NCBI GenBank assembly: GCA_013365365.1
Contig: JABVXU010000303.1
Coordinates: forward strand, 1-64,000
Direction: 5' to 3'
Source: Cruorifilaria tuberocauda
Lineage: Eukaryota; Nematoda; Chromadorea; Rhabditida; Onchocercidae
Length of the DNA stretch: 64,000 bases
The notes beneath the pieces were generated by a model that made no database searches, was not told where the DNA came from, and saw nothing but the letters and a program-made list of their open reading frames with translations. Position numbers and translations under genes: made by a program. Position 1 is the stretch's first letter. Every line of letters begins with the position of its first letter. Positions 1-8,934 of the stretch are shown here, piece by piece.

Positions 1-649
1 GACATTGCACGTAATAGTAAATTTGAAATATTTGAATTTAAGGATGAGGATTAGGATTGAGATATAATTCGATCTTTTTTTCTCGGATTTCCCGACACTC
101 CCGAGGGAAGGAAGTAGAGATTGGGTGGAGGAGGGAACAATAATCAAGACGAGGAAAGCTTGACAGTTATGAAATTTCGATCCTCCATGAAAGGCATAGG
201 TGTTGATGTTAAAAATACTTTCTTCTTGATTTGGAAGGCAATAGGAGGATCGAAATTTGAATATGATAATACCCATCTTAACAATAATCATATCCCAATA
301 TCTATCGATTACTGCTTGTTCTTTCTTTACCTCTCGTAGAAAGCTACCTCCGTGGTCCCGTGAGTGATCCATGCATTTGGTACAACCATTGTCGTTATAC
401 TGTCACTCTTTATCGCAGGAACTCGAGGATGCGTCTCGTTGTACCTCGAGCTTTTTCTTATTGATAGTTTATGTTGACCATATTCCTAGAATTTCCAAGT
501 TTCCAATCGTATCTGTCATTGGCTTCTATTGAAGAAACAAACATAGTTGTAATTAAAGCCAAGGTTTTCATTATTGAGCTTGACTTACGTAGTTCTTGTC
601 CTGTAAAGGTGTTTCTTTTCTAGCTCCGATAACTTCCTCTACATCTTCA
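1..649. other. Unassigned sequence beside the retroelement
   Basis: I recognise no gene here. The stretch follows the 3' end of the minus-strand BEL/Pao remnant and could include degraded 3' untranslated or LTR sequence of that element, but I see no paired LTR in the window. The short open frame at 121-339 has no recognisable content. Confidence 0.4.
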
Positions 650-1745
650 TTGTCTCTTCCATTGGAGTTTCATCGGATATTTCCTATGGATATGAGAAGT
701 TCATTGATCGATTGAGGATCCTTTCATTTGGTGTTTCGATTGTCGCAGCATTTCTAATGGCATTATCTCTTCCCCGTTTAATTTCTTTTATTCTTGCTAA
801 TTTCCATGACCTCTTGGAATTTCTGGCTCATTTAATAAAGCTATTTCTCCTTCTATAGGGGTTCTTTTTTCTACGTTTCTAGGAGAATTATGTTGGGTTT
901 GAGTTCGTTCCCTAAGACTAATTAGATACTCATTCCTCCAGGTTTCCCAAAATTTATCTAAACTCTTTGTAGTATTAGAGACCAATATTCGATAAATCTA
1001 TTCTTGGTATTTGGTTGATGGAAAATAAATTCATCTCTGTCTAAATCGTAATTTGATAACATAAGGGAACTGGTAGGTAAAAATCAGTTGGACGAACTAC
1101 CTGATGCTCATCAAAGTTTACATATGTCATTAGTCCAGTGTTTAATATTGCTTCTACTTCTAACTATTAAAGTTAGGAATTCCATTTCCTTTAATAATTC
1201 TCTACCAATGGTCTTTCTGATTGCATTTTTTGTTAACACCATTAACCTTTCATAAATTCCTCCACTCCAAGGAACTTTGGGTATGATGGTTTTCCGAGTC
1301 ATGCCTTCCTCAGATAAATAATGTTTAAATTCGACATGTTGTTGCATTAAGGTTTTAAAGACTAACTGAAATTGAGTGGCATTATCACTCAAAACTAGCT
1401 TTGGGCAGCCACGACGAGCTATGAATCTTCTAAAAACGTGTAAAAAGCTTTCCGCTGATAAATCTTTTACTACTTCGAGATTTACAGCTCTCGTAGTAAA
1501 GCATGTAAATAATGCGACCCATCTTTTAACAATTTCAGTCTCTCCTCTAACTGTGAGGGGTACCATATAGTCATAGCCTACTTGAGCAAAGGGTCTAGAT
1601 CTTGTCAAGCTTGATATTGGCAGGTTAGGCATAACTGGGAGTTTGAAGGCTTAGCATTCCATCTTCTACAACTCATGCACTGTCTTAAAATTCTCTTAAT
1701 TCCTGTTCTACCCTTTGGAATCCAAAATTCTTGAAAATTGAATGA
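650..1745 (-). mobile_element. Decayed BEL/Pao retroelement: integrase and DUF5641-like tail
   Basis: Read on the minus strand, this is the 3' part of a BEL/Pao-type pol gene. From about 1745 down it shows FWIPKGRTGIKRILRQCMSC, the zinc-binding lead-in of the integrase. Next comes the integrase core (1632-1111) with VGYDY, LFTCFTTRAVNLEVV, RRFIARRGCPKLVLSDNATQF and PWSGGIYERL, all characteristic of this family. Between 1111 and 1020 it reads RPTDF, and 985-797 gives the DUF5641-like tail (DKFWETWRNEYLISLRER). The element is broken. A frameshift lies near 1650, the frame is lost again around 1020-1090, another shift at about 815 leads to WKLARIKEI, and an in-frame stop falls where the terminal LYPLE motif is expected. 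No reverse transcriptase, gag or LTR is visible, so it is a dead fragment. It lies opposite to, and just upstream of, the serine protease exon. BEL/Pao assignment is secure; exact ends are not. Confidence 0.85.
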
Positions 1746-2007
1746 ATTCATTTAATTATTTCAATATTGATTTTAGATAAATAAGCATATTTTCAGAAGA
1801 AAAACGATCCAAATGAATTTTGTTCAATCAGTAAAATAATTTTAATAGATTTTTGAAGATCATTTTTCAGATTGCAAATACTTAAAGCTTAATCCATTTC
1901 TTTTTTGTTTCTATAATCTTCTTATTCATGACAAAATAATTTTGCTACTTGGTTAGCTTAAAATATTCATAAATATCATGTCCAGTACCACTGATCAATC
2001 ATTTCAG

Positions 2008-2208
2008 GGTGATAGTGGTGGTGGTCTAATGGTGCAACTTCATGATGGACGTTGGGTACTTCTTGGTATTGTTTCATATGGTAGTCCTTGTGATCGATTA
2101 TTGGAGAAGACGTCGAAACCTTTAGCTCAAGTTTATACGAATGTTAAAATGTATAGTGGAGAGATTGATAAATTTACTGGCTACTTCTTACCTTGGGAAA
2201 AAATTTAA
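2008..2208 (+). CDS. Terminal exon of a trypsin-like (S1) serine protease, partial
   Basis: The exon opens directly after the acceptor atttcag at 2001-2007 with GGT GAT AGT GGT GGT GGT, that is GDSGGG. This is the S1-peptidase signature around the catalytic serine (usually GDSGGP). Downstream are the family's C-terminal strands: WVLLGIVSYGSPCD (the substrate-pocket wall, usually G-x-x-S-x-G-x-x-C) and QVYTNVKMYSGEIDKF (usually PGVYTRVxxYxxWI, the last helix). The stop is TAA at 2206-2208. The catalytic His and Asp and the signal peptide must lie in upstream exons. None is visible between the retroelement remnant and this exon, so they are either left of the window or lost. A functional gene cannot be distinguished from an orphaned exon. 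An AATAAA at about 2493 could serve as poly(A) signal. Confidence 0.72.
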   Translation, partial: GDSGGGLMVQLHDGRWVLLGIVSYGSPCDRLLEKTSKPLAQVYTNVKMYSGEIDKFTGYFLPWEKI

Positions 2209-2682
2209 AAACTTCTACGACTAATTTATGCCCAGACTGATACATTTTATGATGCTATAAAATACACTTTTTATTGTAGATTTAAATTCCATTAAATAAT
2301 TATCAAAATCGCATATTTTGATATGAAATAATAATTTTATAAGTTACTTGAGAAAAAAGACAACAATAGAAAATATAAACTTTACTGTAAAAAATCACTA
2401 TGGTAAATTTCATTACTGTAATACAGTCATTAATTTAGAAGTATTCCTTCGTTTTCTATTGTAATGCTATTGTATGTGTTGCTCAGCTTAAATACGAAGG
2501 CCTAATAAATTCCACACATCACATTTTTTCCCATATCATTCATAGCTTAAATGTGCATTGAATTTCGTACATTGTTACGATAAAGAATGATTATCATATC
2601 AGAGTACTGTTGAAATGAGAATACAAAAAAAGCATGAGCCACTCAAAACAGTTTGCAAAAATGACATTATGACAAGACTCGA

Positions 2683-2776
2683 TTCAGAATAAAATAATTT
2701 AAAATGGAATTTATTCAGAGTAAAATAATTTAAAATGGAATTTATTCAGAGTAAAATAATTTAAAATGGAATTTAT
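2683..2776. repeat. 31-bp tandem repeat, three copies
   Basis: Three near-identical head-to-tail copies of a 31-bp AT-rich unit (core ATTCAGAGTAAAATAATTTA) run straight into the 28S-like fragment. The first copy differs by one base (CAGAATA for CAGAGTA). Confidence 0.9.
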
Positions 2777-2864
2777 CAAGCTCTAACAGGGTCTCCTTTC
2801 CCCGCTGTGTTTGCCAAGCCCGTTCCCTTGGCTGTGATTTCGCTAGATGGTAGATAGGGACAGT

Positions 2865-2896
<32 letters not shown>

Positions 2897-2906
2897 GAAT
2901 TAGATT
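2776..2906 (-). pseudogene. Antisense fragment of 28S (LSU) rRNA gene
   Basis: This island of about 131 bp is much richer in GC than its surroundings. Its reverse complement matches the conserved LSU rRNA stretch TTAACGAGATTCCCACTGTC followed by the segment ending GGGAACGGGCTTGGC and CCCTGTTAGAGCTTGA. Known context: this is the 28S segment just downstream of the R2 retrotransposon target, and it contains the R1/R4 region. Homology stops abruptly at about 2906 (…AATTAGAT, then AT-rich sequence), so it is a short dispersed rDNA scrap and not a working rRNA gene. It carries a few differences from what I remember of the conserved sequence. Confidence 0.88.
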
Positions 2907-3132
2907 GATGAAAAAATCAATATGAATATATTCCTATTGGTATTATTGATTGTAAGAACTATTAAATCAGCAATTGAAATGATGAGAAAATTCTTCAAGC
3001 ATGTTTAAGCAATTCAATTTCACGCTATCAAATTTAAGTTTAGCACGTGAAAAACAATGGCAACAGTACGAACGGAAAAAACGAATCATCAAGAATGAAA
3101 TCAAACGCTTCGAACTGTATGTTAGAAGCTTC
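2907..3132. other. Gene-free AT-rich spacer
   Basis: Nothing recognisable was found between the 28S fragment and the next repeat. Confidence 0.4.
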
Positions 3133-3310
3133 GAGTCAATCAATTAAAAGTGACTGGATTACGTACAACAAAGCGTACGTGACACTTTTTTCACTTTGTC
3201 TCGATCAAATGTAATAAAGCTTACGTACTGCTGGCACTCTGAATCAATCAAGCAAAAGTAACTGGATCACACACGTAGGGCTAAACGTAATACTTCTCTC
3301 ACTTCGCCGC
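3133..3310. repeat. Diverged direct repeat, about 108-bp period, two copies
   Basis: Sequence beginning GAGTCAATCAATTAAAAGTG at 3133 recurs at 3241 as GAATCAATCAAGCAAAAGTA. Both copies continue through ACTGGAT-A/C-AC, CGTA-rich sequence and a TCTCACTTCG/TTTCACTTTG end. The block is richer in CG than its surroundings and ends in a short CGCGCTCCGCGCTC run. It is probably an old dispersed repeat; no coding content is seen. Confidence 0.6.
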
Positions 3311-3954
3311 GCTCCGCGCTCTTCCTGCATTCATTCTCGAGTTTTACTCATAAATCTACACAACGTTATCAGGTTATTCACCTATTACTATTCTCAAAAA
3401 TTTTACAAAAAAGCTTAGAAAGAAAGAGAAGAGTAAAACGCTGGAAAAAATCAAATTTGAATTTGTAAAATTTGAAGAAATTGGATGTGTTGAATGTTAA
3501 AAATCGATTCCTTTCGTATACAATTTCAAAAAATCATATCAGATTCAAAATTTTTGCAAAATTTTAAATTGAAAATTATTTTCAAATCGATATTTGCATA
3601 ATTGATGATATTACTTACAGACACATAGATACAATTTAATAGAATTATTATTATTATTAAAAACTTGAAACGAATCTTTAGAAGAAATGACTTTTTTGGA
3701 TGTTGTAAATTGTTCACGTATATTTCAGTATCATGTAAAAATCAAAATGAAAGCATTGTTTTCAAATCAAAAATTTAATTCATTAATATGAAAAAAAAGA
3801 AAGGTTAAAAATGGATAATTTAAGTGAATAACTAATTTTTTTCAAGCAAAATTTCCATTTTTGAATTATCAGAGATTGATTAAATCCAATTATTTAATAC
3901 AACTTATGATATAAATAAAACAATATTCGTTCAAAATTCGCAAAATTTCATTTA

Positions 3955-4097
3955 TAAGAAATTTTCAGAACTTGACCTACAACAAACTCTCAAGGCTTAA
4001 GACTTGACCTATAAGAAATTCTCAAAGCTTACCTGTGAGAAATTCTTGAGACTTGACATATGAGAAGTTCTCAAGACCTAACCTACAGAAAATTCTC
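3955..4097. repeat. Degenerate tandem repeat (about 24-32 bp units, five copies)
   Basis: The phrase CTTGACCTATAAGAAATTCT and its variants recur at about 3971, 4003, 4028, 4052 and 4077, each followed by CTCAAGG/CTCAAAG. The spacing is irregular, which suggests an old and drifting minisatellite. Confidence 0.7.
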
Positions 4098-4312
4098 CAA
4101 ATTTTACCGTATATTTCGTCAACTTTTCTTTTGGTAATTATTGCAATAAATATATCAAGCATCAAAATAAACATACATTGAAATGGTTAACTTTTATTAC
4201 AGTACTCAACTGCTATGGAAGAAAATAAGCTGAAAAATGAACAAAGTATCTTAAGAACATGATATTAACAGAGTGTTCAATTGTTGCAGAAGAAACTGCG
4301 TATAGTAAGTGA

Positions 4313-4373
4313 CCCTTTCTCTCCTTTCCCTCTCTCTCCCTTTCTCCCTCTCCCTCTCCCTCTCCCTCTCTTC
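4313..4373. repeat. Polypyrimidine CTCCCT microsatellite
   Basis: This is a nearly pure C/T tract dominated by CTCCCT repeats. The apparent proteins on both strands (Pro/Leu-rich, Glu/Arg-rich) are translation artefacts. Confidence 0.9.
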
Positions 4374-4406
4374 GGAATGAAATGGGAGATTTTCCCATTT
4401 CATTCC
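4374..4406. repeat. Perfect 14-bp inverted repeat with 5-nt loop
   Basis: GGAATGAAATGGGA (4374-4387) is followed by GATTT and the exact reverse complement TCCCATTTCATTCC (4393-4406). It abuts the polypyrimidine tract. It could be a foldback remnant or the core of a small hairpin; the function is unknown. Confidence 0.85.
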
Positions 4407-7400
4407 AAAATTCCCTTTACAGTACCTTTTTTCTCTCTTCTAATGAATTTCTTCCCTCATCCCCGTGGACGATTTCAATCGAAACAGTTTTAAGATTTAA
4501 AGGATCCTTATCTCTAACCTTTTGCATTTTTGAACACCTGAAATTTCATAAATTCCGTGAACCTATACTTGCACCCGTACTGTATTGTATACCTTTCTAT
4601 CGTTTTTTTAATCTAATCAAAAATTTAGTAACCGAGATTTAATATTACAGTAAAGTTTATTACTTACATTATTATCAGATTTCTTTACTTACATTTTTAT
4701 CAAATGTCGATGGAGAATAAACCTTTTCATTTCAGTCAAGCAACAATCCTTCAAAGTTATCGCTGTTTCAATCATGATGCAAATACCCTCTATCTCTTGT
4801 ACTTACTGAATCAGTCAAATATTAATACGGTTATTTATCAATCAAATCACTTAACACTTGCTTTATCAATATTAGAATATCAATTATCCTTTATCGTAAA
4901 ATTTAACATGTATGTATTCATTGTATGTCATTCCATGGTACTTTCTTCTCTTTCTCTCTCTCTCCTAAATCTTACATTTGATAGATGAATGCTGATTCAG
5001 TTTAGCATTTATAATCAAGTAACTGATTAACATTCAGCTGATTGAAAATGAACTGGTTGTATAATCAATTTTCATTTTCCTATCCAACTATCTTCCTAAC
5101 AAAATTAATTAATTAATCGAATTATTTCGTTTATTTATTTGAAAAGTCTTCAGTAATCTCTTACTTTTCATAATTTTCGTAGCATACTTCCTATAATTAT
5201 GCTCTTTTTACACTTATTTCAATTCGAAGAATTGATATTGAATTAAAGTCTGTTTTGGATAAGCTCTTTCACTTCAGCATTCCCAGCTCAAAGTGCCATA
5301 TATTGTATTTGATGCTTTCATTTTTCAGTTCAATTATCGTAATTGTTTTTTGGAACATCAAATTTTCATGGAAATTTCTGTCGCGACGGTCGAATTATCA
5401 CCTTTTCGAAGCATATCTATCTACAATTTTAATTTAATATGTAAGAATTTGGTTTGAAAATTCCACCATTTTTAACTTCTTATAATTAATTACCAAAATA
5501 CTTTAAAAATAATAATAATTTAACCATTGATGTATCATAGAAAATATTTCCAATAAATTTTCGAGTATGGATTAAGCTTAAAAAATTGATCAATTTAAAG
5601 TATAGGATGTTATGAATAAGGTTTATTTTATTGAAGATATTGCAGACATCTGTTTAGATGAACTTTAAATCTTAGTACACTCAATATATATGAAAAGCTT
5701 ATTTAGATTAGGAAAGTTTTTTGAATTTGATTGTTACAAGATAGTTATTTGGAATATTTTGATTATTGATAAGGTAATAGTCGAAAGACGTTGATAAGGT
5801 AACAATAGAGAGGTAGTAAATTAATTATCACAGAAATAATGAGACCATTTCTCCATCAACTTATATAATCCTTCATTAGATAGTATTTGAACATATAGAA
5901 ATACAAAAGAAATATGATCATAGACAATGGAGATCACTAGATATACTTAAGAATATCAATGATCATATTGATCCGACGAGGATATGAGAGTATCTGATGG
6001 GAAAATAATAGAATTATTTCATTCGAATTATGTGCCGATCATCCTCAGAGATCATGCATTAAGAGATACAAAGAAACATATCACAGAATTAAAGAATTTT
6101 AACAAATGATAGTTATTGATATTTCTATAATAGCAAATGAGTGATATCATATATCATATAATTAACATTGAATAAAGATTAAAAGTAATTTTTAACAAAA
6201 ATATCGACTATGTAAAATATCTTAATCATATGAATTAATTAGTGTCATAAAGCTTTTAGCTGTTTGAGATGAGAGCTTCATGTTCCTGTTGTTAGCTAGT
6301 CTTCAATATAAAATTTAAGCGTTGCTATCAGTGGGAAAAATCAAAATTGCCCTCATGAAAACGATAAAGACTTTTATCTTCTTGAAAATCCATAATTTTC
6401 CATCTTTTCGTAAAATGCACAAGAGATAAATTATAAATTTCAGATTAGTTTTCTCTCTTTTTTCAACTAAACAATTTTTCGCTCGATGAAATGCACCAAA
6501 GTTCGAGGAAAAAAACTTTTTTTGACGGTAAATTCTGTCAAGCTTTTAGAAACGCTCAGATTTTTTAAAATATTTTTTAACACTTTGTTCAGTATCTTCT
6601 TGGAAAATTGAACCAATCAAAAGCATTGAACTTCTGACGTATTCATCATTGGATAACCATTAAAGATTTTAATTTGGATGTCATCTTTCAATCAACTAGA
6701 TATCAAATATCACTGATAGCGGAATAATGGAGAAGGATTGGAACATTCGAAATTTGAGGTAGTAATCTTCAAAATTGTAATATTGGAAGGTATTTTCGTT
6801 AGTTTATCTCCTTAAACTATTCAAATTATTTTTTCATAGTATGTGTGCGAATAATAACAATTAATATTTCATCATTTATCATAACTTTTTCACTTTTAAA
6901 TTACTCCATGAAAAGTTCATCTCTCTATAGACCGAAAAGTAAATCTCGAAAAATTACGCAATTTTGCCAAAACAAACAAGAAAATAATTGAACCAATCGA
7001 ATGTATTAAACTCCTGAATACACTTGATTTACATAAAATTATAATTACTTAAGTATCATTAGGAATAGAGCAGAATGATTTTTCTAGAATTCCAACTCTG
7101 GCATAGAAAAAAACAGCTTAATTGTTCTGCAAAAATTGTGCTATCTACGCAAAATGCAAAACATCTCAGCTCAAAATGAAAGTCAAATTGTTCAATATAT
7201 TATACCTGCATAATGTTGGAAGTTATGATTATCAATTTTTGCTGGTGTCTATTTCAGTAATATTTTTAAAAACTGGAAATAAAATTTCGTGCAGCCAATA
7301 TGTTATGAAGAACAAGTCAATTTCAGCAACTTTTTATTTTCTATTTCCATGAACACACCATTTTTTCATTAATTCATTCTGATAACAGAATTTTTTCTAT

Positions 7401-7717
7401 CTACAAACTTCTCAAATAAACTTAAATTACAGCTGAATTAAAAGGAAATTAATATACGAAAGTTTTTCCTAAAACAATATTCAGATGGCAGCCTTGATTA
7501 ATAATAACTTTCAGAAATAAATAGAATTCTCTGCGGACGTAAATTCAAACTGACTGTTAATTTTGTTGAAATCAAGGGATTACCGAAATGGAAGGAAACA
7601 GAACTTTTACTTAAGCATACCGAAAATTTCAATTTTTATGAAGAAAAAAAATTTGTTTTCCCAAAAAATACATTCTTCAATTCATCTTAATATTCTCTGA
7701 CTTAAATCACGACTGCT
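4407..7717. other. Gene-free AT-rich region
   Basis: There are no open frames with recognisable content, and no run of GT/AG-bounded exons in a common phase. Short frames (for example 4704-4988 and 7122-7352) have biased, hydrophobic compositions typical of AT-rich noise. The octamer TGAGGTAG at 6755-6762 is a chance match to a let-7 seed. Confidence 0.5.
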
Positions 7718-8086
7718 CACGTGACTACTTAAGTAATTACGGATCAGTAACACTTTCGTATTTCCGAATTTGCAGTATTCCCGCGTTTTTTCCGGCTTTC
7801 CTGCTGCTAACATCAAAAGTACTCTTGCAATGACGATACTGTAATTATGTCAATCAATAATTTTAGGATTGTTGTCAACGCTTGGTTATAGACAGAGAGA
7901 ATGGAAGAGAATGAAGGGAGTACGAGAGGAGAAAGGAGAAGACAGGCAGAGAAAAGGAAGACAAGCCATAGCAGGATAGGCTCTTCTGCCACAAAAACTA
8001 TTGTATGGGAAGTGTCGAGGTTCACACTGTCTTATGGTTAGTCACGTGTGCTTTACGCAAGGTCACGTACTGGTCAGTATCACGTG
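7718..8086. promoter_or_regulatory. Cluster of three CACGTG E-boxes upstream of the zinc-finger gene
   Basis: The palindrome CACGTG occurs at 7718-7723, 8043-8048 and 8081-8086, with a further TCACGTA at about 8063. The stretch also contains a purine-rich GAGA/GGAGA tract (7895-7975). CACGTG is the class B E-box bound by Myc/Max-, USF- and TFEB-type bHLH-zip factors. The location, 0.8-1.2 kb before the first recognisable exon of the big zinc-finger gene, would suit a promoter. The assignment is inferred from motif and position only. Confidence 0.35.
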
Positions 8087-8874
8087 ACAGGGCCGAATTA
8101 AGGTGCTAGTTTATAGGTAGAGATACAGTATGTTTTCCATCCGTACGCGCTATTTTAAAATTTAATTGCCGATTTGAAATTGATGGAATTTGGTTTTCTT
8201 TCCCTTTTTTTACCTTTCATGCCGAGGTTTTGCTTTCGAATGATTATAGATCGGTCATCACTTATTTCTCAATAAATACTGGAATTCAGAGAAAGAAATA
8301 AAAAAAGATTTCTTTCTCTCTCTCTTTCTCTATCTTTCTGTGTATATCCAAAATATTTATTTACATCAAATATATATATATATATGATTTGATATCTGAG
8401 TTTTACTTAGATCGCCAATCAACTAAATTATGAGGTTGCGCTCTTTTTGTTTCTTAATACTCTCAAGAATTTAATCAGAATGTTCTATTCATTAAGCACA
8501 ACAGATTTTTGAACGCCCCATCAAATATGAACTGTATTATTTTCAGGTGCAATTTAACTTTAATCACCATGCGTGCCTATTAACGGAAAATATTTTTCGA
8601 CTTCATCAAAATATGGATATCAGACTGAATACTGTATGTTTTGGTTTGATTTTTTGAACACTGATGACATTTATGAAATTTTCATCAAAATTTCAGTATT
8701 GAATACTGCCTTTTCAGAAAAAGTTATTATCTTTTACTGTTTTATTTGTAATTTATTCAACTTGCAATATAATTTGTTGAAATGTTCACTTCACTAGTAT
8801 CATGATAGTTTGTGGATAGTGTGATTTCTTTTGAGAGCTGGCAGATCAAATGAATATTATCTATTCAATTTCAG

Positions 8875-8934
8875 ACTACGGGTGGAGTGGAAAGCGGGGA
8901 CGAAAATTATAGTTCTGTTCAGAAACGGAATATT
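8875..8934 (+). CDS. Tentative 5'-most exon of the zinc-finger gene
   Basis: The exon has a good acceptor (aatttcag at 8867-8874) and donor (gtaagt at 8935). It is open in frame 0, reads TTGGVESGDENYSSVQKRNI and ends in phase 0, so it can join the 10548 exon in frame. There is no ATG, so at least one more exon lies upstream. An alternative small exon at 10255-10334 is open in one frame but does not join this one in phase. Confidence 0.5.

Noticed and set aside
121..339. 72-codon frame starting with TTG near the left edge
   Set aside because: It has no ATG and no domain, and lies next to the retroelement remnant on the opposite strand.
4213..4642. Open frames over the polypyrimidine tract
   Set aside because: They are composition-driven and overlap on both strands; no splice or domain signal.
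6755..6762. TGAGGTAG, the let-7 family seed
   Set aside because: The rest of the mature let-7 sequence is absent and no hairpin arm pairs with it.
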